Assembly: GCF_039523795.1 (NCBI RefSeq)
Contig: NZ_BAAAFZ010000098.1
Span: 1-12,976 of the forward strand
Length of the DNA: 12,976 nucleotides
Direction of reading: 5' to 3'
Source: Craurococcus roseus
GTDB lineage: Bacteria; Pseudomonadota; Alphaproteobacteria; Acetobacterales; Acetobacteraceae
The position numbers and the translations under genes are program-made. Shown one piece after another: positions 8,024 through 12,976 of this stretch. Position 1 is the stretch's first letter, and every line of letters starts with the position of its first letter. Below the pieces are notes generated by a model. That model was not told the DNA's origin, searched no databases, and worked only from the letters and a program-made list of their open reading frames with translations.

Positions 8024-10123
8024 TCAAGAGGGCGGCGCGGGGCCCTGCCCGATGCGCAGGATCGTGTCGGCGCCGTTCATCATCTCCGGCCGGTGGGCGA
8101 CGCTGATGCGCGTGATGTTGAGGCGGCGGAGGCGCTCGTTGATCTGCCGCTCGTTCTCCACGTCGAGATGCGAGGTTCCCTCGTCGAGGAACAGGATCTT
8201 GGGCGCCTTGTACAGGGCGCGCGCGAGCAGCACCCGCTGCTTCTGCCCCCCCGACAGCGAGCTGCCCATGTCGCCGATCAGGCTGTTGTAGGCCATCGGC
8301 ATCGCCATGACCTCGTCGTGGATGCCGGCCATCTGCGCGCACATCACCATCCGCTCGTGGTCGAAGCCCGGGTCGAAGAAGCAGATGTTGTCGGCGATCG
8401 ACCCGGACAGCAGGTGGTCCTCCTGCATGACGGCGGCGACCTGCTCGCGGTAGACCCTGACTCCGATGGTCGAGAGCGGGATGCCGTCGACCAGCACCTC
8501 GCCGCTCGTCGGCTCCAGCAGCCCGAGCATGATCTTCAGCAGGGTCGTCTTGCCGCCGCCCGACGGGCCCATGATGGTGACGAACTTGCCGGCTTCGACC
8601 TTCAGGCTGACGTTCTCCAGGATGAATCGCTCGGTCTCCGCGTACCGGAAGGAGACGTTCCGCAACTCCAGGCTCCCCTGGATGGGGTTCGAGTAGGCCA
8701 AGGGCCGGTCGTGGCCGCGTTCGAGCGGGTTCAACGCGATGTCGGAAATCCGCTCCAGGTGCAAGTCCAGCAAGCGGAATTCTAGCGCCTTCTCGACCAG
8801 GGTGGAGGCCTTGCTCGTGAAGTGCATCTTGTACGCCATGAAGGCGAAGATCATGCCGACCGTTATGGCGTTGTCGAGGACGAGCATCGCCGCCAGGTAC
8901 ACGGTCAGGATGTTCTCGACGCCGAAGATGGCGGAGTTCATCGTCTTGAACTGGATCTGCGCGCGCCCCAGGCGGACGCCGGCGTTCACCGTGTCGGCGT
9001 GCTTGTTGAGCCACTGGCCTTCGCGGTCGGCTTCCCGGTTGAACAGCTTGATGCTCTGGATGGCCCGCGCGCTCTCGATGAAATTCGAGTTCTCGTGCGC
9101 CTCGGCCTGGATGGTCGCTTCGCTGAGGTCCCTGAACCTGCGGTACAGCGCGAGCCGAAGGACGATGTAGAGCAGCAGGGCGACCACCACCACCAGCGCC
9201 AGCCGGGGGCTGTAGACGAAGATCATCGCCAGCGTGGCGAGCGCCATGATCCCGTCGATGGTTGCCAGGATCAAGCCTTCGGCGAGCGCGTTCCGAATCG
9301 GTTCGATGGACTGGAACCGCGAGAGGACGTCGCCGATGTGGCGCTTCTCGAAGAAGCTGAGCGGGAGCCGGACCAAGTGGTGGAACAGGCGCGCGCCCAT
9401 CTGGAAGTGGACCGCGTTCTGCACCACGAGGACGATGTGCGAGCGCAACGCGGTGGTGGCGACGTTGATGGCGGTGAGCAGCCCGAAGCCGAGGGCCAGC
9501 GCCAGCATCAGGTCCACGTCGCCGCGCGCGACGACCTCGTCGACCGTGATCTGCATGTAGAACGGCGCGGCGATGACGAGCAGTTCCAGGATCACCGAAA
9601 GCGTGAAGATCTGGACCAGCGGCGCCGACATCCCTGGCATCTGCCCCCAGAAGATCCGGAAGGGCAGCCGGGCCGTCTCGTTTTTCGGGGCGAAGCCGTC
9701 CGCGGGCGAGAGCTCCAGGGCGACGCCGGTCAGGTGCTTGGATGCTTCGGCGAGGGGGAAGGTCTTCTCGCCGGAAGCGGGGTCGTGGACGACGATGCCT
9801 CTGCCCGTGACCGCCTTCAGCACCACGAAGTGGTTCATGTCCCAGTGCACGATCGCGGGCAGCGTCAATTGCCGGAGCGCTTCCACCTCGAAACGGAGCG
9901 GCCGGCACGCCAGGTGCATCTGGTTCGCGACCTGGATCAGGCCCCGGAGCGTGACGCCCTTCAAGGAGACGGGGTGGCGGCGGCGGAGGGTGTTCAGGTC
10001 GATGCGGTGCCCGTGGTAGGAAGCGACCATGGCCAAGCAGGCGAGGCCGCATTCCGCGGCCTCCGTCTGCAGGATGCTCGGGAGGCGGCGCCGGCCGCCG
10101 AAGTCCAGGAGGCTCTGGATCAT
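8024..10123 (-). CDS. Peptidase C39-containing ABC exporter (bacteriocin-type PCAT)
   Basis: This 699-residue inner-membrane protein should cleave double-glycine leaders and export the released peptides with ATP hydrolysis. The N-terminal C39 peptidase (about 1-140) shows QTEAAECGLACLAM with oxyanion Gln19 and nucleophile Cys25, HWDMNHFVVL with His98, and VHDPASG with Asp114, so the triad is intact. The transmembrane domain (about 165-450) has around six helices. The nucleotide-binding domain has Walker A GPSGGGKTT (519-527), signature LSGGQKQR (from 623), Walker B ILFLDEG (Asp647, Glu648) and H-loop His677. All ATPase motifs look functional. The ATG overlaps the stop of the upstream MFP gene by 4 nt (ATGA), indicating translational coupling. 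The three GG-leader peptides upstream on the same strand are the obvious substrates. An outer-membrane TolC-type partner is not in the window. Confidence 0.95.
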   Translation of the reverse strand: MIQSLLDFGGRRRLPSILQTEAAECGLACLAMVASYHGHRIDLNTLRRRHPVSLKGVTLRGLIQVANQMHLACRPLRFEVEALRQLTLPAIVHWDMNHFVVLKAVTGRGIVVHDPASGEKTFPLAEASKHLTGVALELSPADGFAPKNETARLPFRIFWGQMPGMSAPLVQIFTLSVILELLVIAAPFYMQITVDEVVARGDVDLMLALALGFGLLTAINVATTALRSHIVLVVQNAVHFQMGARLFHHLVRLPLSFFEKRHIGDVLSRFQSIEPIRNALAEGLILATIDGIMALATLAMIFVYSPRLALVVVVALLLYIVLRLALYRRFRDLSEATIQAEAHENSNFIESARAIQSIKLFNREADREGQWLNKHADTVNAGVRLGRAQIQFKTMNSAIFGVENILTVYLAAMLVLDNAITVGMIFAFMAYKMHFTSKASTLVEKALEFRLLDLHLERISDIALNPLERGHDRPLAYSNPIQGSLELRNVSFRYAETERFILENVSLKVEAGKFVTIMGPSGGGKTTLLKIMLGLLEPTSGEVLVDGIPLSTIGVRVYREQVAAVMQEDHLLSGSIADNICFFDPGFDHERMVMCAQMAGIHDEVMAMPMAYNSLIGDMGSSLSGGQKQRVLLARALYKAPKILFLDEGTSHLDVENERQINERLRRLNITRISVAHRPEMMNGADTILRIGQGPAPPS

Positions 10124-11388
10124 CCCTGGATCCTCGCGCTCAGGAGCGGGTTGAGGATCCAGTCCACCAGCGTTCGCTTCTCCAGGATGATGTCGGCCTT
10201 GAGGAGCATGTCGGGCTGCAGCGGCACCCGCTTGCCGTAGGCATCTATGTCCGGGCGGTCGAGCGCGACGACCGCGCGGTAGGACGGCCCATCGAGCGTG
10301 ACAGGCGCGGAGATGTCGGGCGCCGACAGCATGGTTTGGGAGACCCTGACGATCCGCCCGCGGTAAACGCCGTAGTGCTGGTAAGGGAAGGCGTCATAGA
10401 GGAGCCGGACGGGCTGCCCGACCTCGACGAACCCGATCGCGCGCGCCGGGACGAACAGTTCAGCCTGCAAGGCGCTGCCGCCGGGCACGATTTGGAGTTG
10501 CAGGCGCCGGGGTTCCGCGGCTTGGCCAACGGAAGCCTGGAGCGAAGAAACGACCCCGCTGATGGGCGCGCGGATGACGTAGGCCCGGCGCCCGTTGATC
10601 TCGGCGGTGCGCTGCTCCGCCGCGGAAAGCTCGCCGCGCAAGCCCTGGAGCTTTTCCGCGGTGACGATGGGGAGTTGCTCCAACGTGTACTGCGCTTCGG
10701 TGAGCTGGTTCTGGCGCTCCGTGACCTGCTGGTAGAGGGTGCTGAGGTTCAGCCGCTGTTCGAGCAGCGCCTCCTCCCGGCGCCGCTGCTCGATCTCCGA
10801 GACCAAGCCGCGCGTGGCGAGTTGCGCCCCGGAGGTGACGAGCCTTTCCACGACGCGGATGCGGTCCTTTTGGATGGCGATCTGCGCGCCGAGGTAGCCC
10901 AGGCCGGTTTCGAGGTTTCGAATCTGCGCGGCCAACCGGCCCCGCTCCGACGCCGCGCGCTGCTCCTCGGCGGCCATCTGGCGGAGGAGCGCCTCCTTTT
11001 GCCGTGCGAGGGTGTTCAGGATGCTGGCGTTGACGTCCTCGCCGTCGGCCGCGATCTGGTCGGTGGTGACGCTGAAAAGGGGTTGGCCCTCTTCGACGCG
11101 TTGGCCCTGCTCGACATAGATGGCGCCGATGGTGCCCTGCTGCGGGGCGAAGACCTTGGCCGTCCCGGAGGCGGGCGCCAAGTAGCCGGTGACCGTCTCC
11201 TTGCGGGCGTACTGCGCGAGGAAGAGGAAGGCGATAACGGCCGCCGCGGCGCCGGTGATGAACCACACCATCAGCCGGGTCGGCAGCGGCTGCAGCGGGA
11301 CGACGCGGCCCCACTGCCGGTTCTGCTGCTGGAACTCGACCACCTCTTGGCGGAACAACTGGCGTCGAGACGTCACCTCACGGCCCAT
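10120..11388 (-). CDS. HlyD-type membrane fusion (periplasmic adaptor) protein
   Basis: The 422-residue adaptor would join the C39 ABC exporter to an outer-membrane channel. It has a short cytoplasmic N-terminus (RQLFRQEVVEFQQQ), a single membrane helix at about 39-60 (LMVWFITGAAAAVIAFLFLA), a lipoyl-like half near 75-106 (GTAKVFAPQQGTIGAIYVEQGQ), a long coiled coil at about 117-265 rich in Glu, Gln and Arg, and a second half beginning VIRAPISGVVSSLQASVGQ followed by the beta-barrel. I prefer ATG 11388; a GTG at 11412 would add eight residues (MSLGGLGA) and cannot be excluded, since neither has a strong ribosome binding site. It overlaps the exporter gene by 4 nt and lies 130 nt downstream of the last peptide gene. 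Confidence 0.92.
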   Translation of the reverse strand: MGREVTSRRQLFRQEVVEFQQQNRQWGRVVPLQPLPTRLMVWFITGAAAAVIAFLFLAQYARKETVTGYLAPASGTAKVFAPQQGTIGAIYVEQGQRVEEGQPLFSVTTDQIAADGEDVNASILNTLARQKEALLRQMAAEEQRAASERGRLAAQIRNLETGLGYLGAQIAIQKDRIRVVERLVTSGAQLATRGLVSEIEQRRREEALLEQRLNLSTLYQQVTERQNQLTEAQYTLEQLPIVTAEKLQGLRGELSAAEQRTAEINGRRAYVIRAPISGVVSSLQASVGQAAEPRRLQLQIVPGGSALQAELFVPARAIGFVEVGQPVRLLYDAFPYQHYGVYRGRIVRVSQTMLSAPDISAPVTLDGPSYRAVVALDRPDIDAYGKRVPLQPDMLLKADIILEKRTLVDWILNPLLSARIQG

Positions 11389-11467
11389 GGCACCCAATCC
11401 GCCCAAGCTCACCGCACGACCGCCCGCCTCGTGCGCCCACGCGCCCCCCCGAGTCGCAAGGGCATGT

Positions 11468-11499
11468 CCCCTCTCCCGGCCGGACGGCCGGGAGAGGGG
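11468..11499. repeat. Perfect 15-bp inverted repeat between peptide gene and adaptor gene
   Basis: CCCCTCTCCCGGCCG (11468-11482) is the exact reverse complement of 11485-11499, with GA between. In RNA this gives a very stable hairpin just after the third peptide gene and before the adaptor start. No T-run follows on the minus strand. It may therefore protect the peptide mRNA 3' end or partly attenuate read-through, giving more peptide than exporter. Its inner 22 nt (11473-11494) are nearly repeated at 11828-11849. Confidence 0.6.
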
Positions 11500-11518
11500 G
11501 TCGGGGCCCCGGTCGGAC

Positions 11519-11725
11519 CTAGCTGATGTTGTTGGATTGGTAGGCGACTTGCGTGTTGCTCTGGCCCGAGCCGATCGGAACGTTCACGCCGGCCAGCTGA
11601 ACATTCGCCGCGAGTTGAGTGGAGTTGTTCTGCTGGAAGTTGAAGCTCTTGCTGACGAAGCCCCAGCCGCCGCCGTTCACGGCGTCGAGTTCGGCGTCGG
11701 AAAGGACGGTGATCTTGTCGGTCAT
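11519..11725 (-). CDS. Double-glycine leader peptide precursor A (putative bacteriocin-like peptide)
   Basis: The 68-residue precursor has a strong ribosome binding site, AGGAGGG, 5 nt before ATG 11725; an earlier ATG at 11776 in the same frame lacks this support. The leader is MTDKITVLSDAELDAVNGG, matching L(-12), E(-8), L(-7), V(-4), G(-2), G(-1), as recognised by C39 peptidases. A third Gly (G20) makes cleavage after 19 or 20 possible. The core begins (G)WGFVSKSFNFQQNNS, is rich in Asn, Gln and Ser, contains NVQ and NVP steps and ends QSNNIS. It has no Cys and almost no charge, so lanthionine or disulfide chemistry is not expected. It is the nearest of three paralogous precursors to the exporter genes. 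I cannot name its family, and toxin activity is an inference from context. Confidence 0.88.
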   Translation of the reverse strand: MTDKITVLSDAELDAVNGGGWGFVSKSFNFQQNNSTQLAANVQLAGVNVPIGSGQSNTQVAYQSNNIS

Positions 11726-11787
11726 TATACCCTCCTGGCGATCTGAAATCATGAAGCGAGCCCTCGTTGGGTTCACGTCCGCGACCC

Positions 11788-11801
11788 GCGCCGTACGGCG
11801 C
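11788..11801. promoter_or_regulatory. 14-bp palindrome upstream of precursor A
   Basis: GCGCCGTACGGCGC is a perfect palindrome 62 nt before the ATG of precursor A. An equivalent element lies 67 nt before precursor B and 62 nt before precursor C. The centre (GTAC) differs from that of B (ATAT) but remains self-complementary, which favours a conserved structure or dimeric protein site over simple duplication. Function unknown. Confidence 0.5.
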
Positions 11802-11827
11802 CGCGGTCCACACGGCCGCTCCCCACG

Positions 11828-11849
11828 CTCCCGGCCGGATGGTCGGGAG
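11828..11849. repeat. 22-nt inverted repeat after precursor B, copy of the one after precursor A
   Basis: CTCCCGGCC-GGAT-GGTCGGGAG differs from 11473-11494 at only two positions (GGAT for GGAC and GGTC for GGCC). It starts 26 nt beyond the stop of precursor B on the minus strand. Together with the copy after precursor A it suggests that each peptide gene and its 3' hairpin were duplicated as one cassette. No equivalent is seen after precursor C. Confidence 0.55.
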
Positions 11850-11874
11850 TGAACTCGCGCGTGACGATTGGGAC

Positions 11875-12072
11875 TCAGCTGATGTTGTTGGACTGGCTCA
11901 CGCCCTGATTGTTGGTTTGCCCAGAGAGGATGGGCACATTCACAACAGCGGCCTGGACATTCGCCGCAGCTTGGAGCGAGTTGTTCTGCTGGAAGTTGAA
12001 GCTCTTGCTGACGTAACCCCAGCCGCCGCTCACGGCATCGAGTTCGGCGTCGTTCAGTTGATAAATTTCCAT
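11875..12072 (-). CDS. Double-glycine leader peptide precursor B (putative bacteriocin-like peptide)
   Basis: The 65-residue precursor starts at ATG 12072, preceded by GAGGAAG. The leader MEIYQLNDAELDAVSGG has L6 (-12), E10 (-8), L11, V14 and G16-G17, the double-glycine pattern cut by the C39 domain of the exporter encoded downstream. The predicted 48-residue core begins WGYVSKSFNFQQNNS and ends QSNNIS. Over the last 42 residues it matches precursor A at 32 positions without gaps. Alternating polar and hydrophobic residues (FNFQQN, NVQ, VNVP) suggest short beta-strands. It has no Cys and one Lys. It lies between precursors C and A, with 149-nt and 173-nt intergenic spaces. Family name unknown to me. 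Confidence 0.88.
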   Translation of the reverse strand: MEIYQLNDAELDAVSGGWGYVSKSFNFQQNNSLQAAANVQAAVVNVPILSGQTNNQGVSQSNNIS

Positions 12073-12119
12073 GTCAATCTTCCTCGCCTATGGGCCCCGT
12101 GTTTGAGGACCTCTGTTCT

Positions 12120-12153
12120 GGGCTTTCGCCCTCCGCACAGCGCCATATGGCGC
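12120..12153. promoter_or_regulatory. Hairpin and 14-bp palindrome in the leader of precursor B
   Basis: GGGC-TTTC-GCCC (12120-12131) and the palindrome GCGCCATATGGCGC (12140-12153) lie 47 and 67 nt before the ATG of precursor B. The same pair occurs upstream of precursor C (GGGC-TTCC-GCCC at 12505-12516, then 12521-12542) at 46 and 62 nt, within roughly 65 nt of visible similarity. The conserved position suggests 5'-UTR structure or binding sites common to the family. Confidence 0.5.
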
Positions 12154-12199
12154 CGCACCTCTCTGTCGCCCTGACTTCTTCACCACAGCGACAATCTCA

Positions 12200-12205
12200 A
12201 TTATA
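12200..12205 (-). promoter_or_regulatory. Candidate -10 element (TATAAT) for precursor B
   Basis: An AT-rich patch at 12196-12221, unusual in this GC-rich window, contains an exact TATAAT on the minus strand 128 nt upstream of the precursor B start. No good -35 hexamer is seen at 16-18 bp. It may give precursors B and A a promoter separate from that of C. The patch also holds short inverted AATTA/TAATT arms. Confidence 0.3.
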
Positions 12206-12245
12206 TTATTTAATTATTGTGCCTCGCTTAACACGCAGCATGAAG

Positions 12246-12458
12246 TTAATTAATCTTTATGATTTGCCCGGCAGTCTGCACAATACTCTGGCTTGAAAGA
12301 GCCGGCACATTTAAAATCCCTGCTTGAACATTTATGGCATTCTGCACCACGATGTTCTGCTGGATGTTGAAGCTGTCATCGATGTTGATGAATGATGAAA
12401 AACGAGCTCCGCCGTTCACGCTGTCGAGTTCGTCATCGGCCAAATGGTGCAAAGTCAT
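12246..12458 (-). CDS. Double-glycine leader peptide precursor C (divergent member)
   Basis: The 70-residue precursor starts at ATG 12458 with GAGGAAG upstream; a TTG at 12476 would add six residues and is less likely. The leader MTLHHLADDELDSVNGG has L6 (-12), E10 (-8), L11, V14 and G16-G17. The predicted 53-residue core starts ARFSSFINIDD and joins the common region at SFNIQQN. Its last 42 residues align without gaps to A and B, with 21 matches to A, keeping SFN-QQN, NVQ, NVP and the spaced Gln residues. It is more hydrophobic (IVVQNAINVQ, GQIIKIN) and ends KIN rather than NIS. No Cys. It is the first gene of the cluster. Its divergence could mean a second component acting with A/B, but this is speculative. 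Confidence 0.85.
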   Translation of the reverse strand: MTLHHLADDELDSVNGGARFSSFINIDDSFNIQQNIVVQNAINVQAGILNVPALSSQSIVQTAGQIIKIN

Positions 12459-12504
12459 AATCAGCTTCCTCACCAATGAGCCCCGAGCACGGGCCTCGAG
12501 TTAT

Positions 12505-12542
12505 GGGCTTCCGCCCCCATGCGGCGCCAAGGTCGACGCCGC
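12505..12542. promoter_or_regulatory. Hairpin pair in the leader of precursor C
   Basis: GGGC-TTCC-GCCC (12505-12516), flanked by AT/AT to give a slightly longer stem, is followed by GCGGCG (12521-12526) and CGCCGC (12537-12542) around a 10-nt loop. They lie 46 and 62 nt before the ATG of precursor C, matching the spacing of the elements before precursors B and (palindrome only) A. Confidence 0.5.
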
Positions 12543-12582
12543 ACCTCGCAGCCGCCACGACTCGTCCGCCGTGGCGCCAGAC

Positions 12583-12618
12583 CTTCCGAGCTTATGGATT
12601 TCCCACTGAGCTCGGAAG
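12583..12618. repeat. Perfect 10-bp inverted repeat upstream of precursor C
   Basis: CTTCCGAGCT (12583-12592) and AGCTCGGAAG (12609-12618) are perfect reverse complements around a 16-nt spacer. A second short inverted repeat, ATGCGG (12622-12627) with CCGCAT (12638-12643), follows. In a minus-strand transcript starting in the AT-rich zone both would form stems in the 5' leader. Confidence 0.5.
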
Positions 12619-12674
12619 AATATGCGGAAACTTCGAGCCGCATGGGGTTGCCTCACACAGACAAGCCGGAGTTC

Positions 12675-12696
12675 TTTGTAAAATACACTTTACAAA
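12675..12696. promoter_or_regulatory. Candidate operator: TTTGTAAA-N6-TTTACAAA palindrome
   Basis: Perfect 8-bp arms, TTTGTAAA (12675-12682) and TTTACAAA (12689-12696), flank ATACAC. The 22-bp dyad is in an AT-rich patch 217 nt upstream of the first peptide gene, the expected place for promoter control of the cluster. It fits the loose TGT-N12-ACA form bound by some dimeric regulators such as PpsR/CrtJ, but that match is too short to name the protein. Confidence 0.45.
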
Positions 12697-12859
12697 ATTT
12701 TTCAGCGTTCCGGCCCGCCTCACCAGTGAAGCCCTGGCGAAGTTTCCTCCCGTTATTTAACCATGCGCCCTGGTAGTCTGCGCTTGGCGATAACTATTTA
12801 GACAAAGCCGAAAGATGTAAGCAAGGCCCTTGCACACTTTCCTCACTTTTATTTGAAAA

Positions 12860-12976
12860 CTAAGGTTCTTTTCGGTTGAAGGTTTCGTCAGGTTCATGTG
12901 TACCGCGTGTGCTGGATGGTGCATTGAACCAAAAAGCCGTCGCCATGAGCTGCCTCTCATCCAGCGCTGGCGAGGG
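12860..12976 (-). CDS. Possible C-terminal fragment of an unknown protein entering from the right edge
   Basis: A minus-strand frame is open from the right edge to TAG at 12860-12862, giving 38 residues that include LDERQLMATAFWFNAP and ending in ETFNRKEP. Codon choice lacks the strong GC3 bias of the rest of the window. I recognise no family. It could be the tail of a transferred gene or chance. A competing frame (12757-12960) overlaps it. Confidence 0.15.
   Translation of the reverse strand, partial: PSPALDERQLMATAFWFNAPSSTRGTHEPDETFNRKEP

Larger units (their letters stand above)
12459..12976. other. Gene-poor, AT-richer region upstream of the peptide cluster
   Basis: No gene can be supported in these 518 bases. 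The proximal part (12459-12650) is GC-rich and holds several inverted repeats resembling a structured leader. The distal part is clearly AT-richer than the rest of the window, with the TTTGTAAA/TTTACAAA palindrome and runs such as CACTTTTATTTGAAAAC. Open frames of 67 residues (12757-12960, minus) and 38 residues from the right edge (12860-12976, minus) show no family features. It may be a promoter region, an island boundary or a decayed mobile element. Confidence 0.5.

Noticed and set aside
8822..10240. A 472-residue plus-strand open frame opposite the exporter gene
   Set aside because: Asp/Glu/Gln/Arg-rich antisense shadow; the minus-strand exporter has all catalytic motifs.
11519..12458. 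Lanthipeptide or disulfide-bonded bacteriocin precursors
   Set aside because: None of the three cores contains cysteine and no lanthionine synthetase or other modification enzyme is present.
12757..12960. 67-residue minus-strand open frame as a gene
   Set aside because: No convincing ribosome binding site, no family resemblance, and it competes with another open frame from the right edge.

Overview
The window looks like chromosome of a high-GC alphaproteobacterium, probably Rhodospirillales or a relative. The support is composition, the tRNA-Tyr, tRNA-Gly, tuf order at the left edge, an EF-Tu start reading MAKAKFERTKPHCNIGTIG, and repeated PAS_7-type domains. The exact genus cannot be read from this sequence.

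Left part (1-5204). On the minus strand, tRNA-Tyr(GTA) and tRNA-Gly(TCC) lead into the start of tuf, which leaves the window at base 1. Facing right is one large gene (500-4594) for a membrane-anchored sensor with about five PAS domains followed by GGDEF and EAL domains, so it is a c-di-GMP turnover enzyme. Convergent to it is a small P-loop kinase-like gene (4672-5204, minus) broken by an apparent one-base deletion.

Middle (5205-7915). A stretch of about 1.1 kb without a convincing gene carries six degenerate copies of a TTCGTCCGAA motif. It is followed by a two-gene unit: rlmB (23S rRNA 2'-O-methyltransferase) and, 10 nt later, a fumarylacetoacetate hydrolase/2-keto-4-pentenoate hydratase family enzyme.

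Right part (8024-12458, minus strand). This is the accessory module and the most interesting part. Three tandem small genes (12246-12458, 11875-12072, 11519-11725) encode precursors of 65-70 residues. Each has a double-glycine leader (L...ELD(A/S)V(N/S)GG) and a cysteine-free, Asn/Gln-rich core whose last 42 residues align without gaps. They are followed by a HlyD-type membrane fusion protein and an ABC exporter with an N-terminal C39 peptidase (catalytic Cys25, His98, Asp114). The MFP stop and exporter start overlap by 4 nt. The peptidase should remove the leaders during export, and the cores are predicted to be released or displayed. No modification enzyme and no recognisable immunity gene lies in the window. 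The intergenic spaces hold structured elements: a palindrome or hairpin 62-67 nt upstream of each precursor start, a near-identical inverted repeat after two of the three genes, and an AT-rich segment with an 8+8 palindrome upstream of the first gene.

The far right end (about 12650-12976) is clearly AT-richer than the rest and contains no gene I can support, so it may be an island edge.
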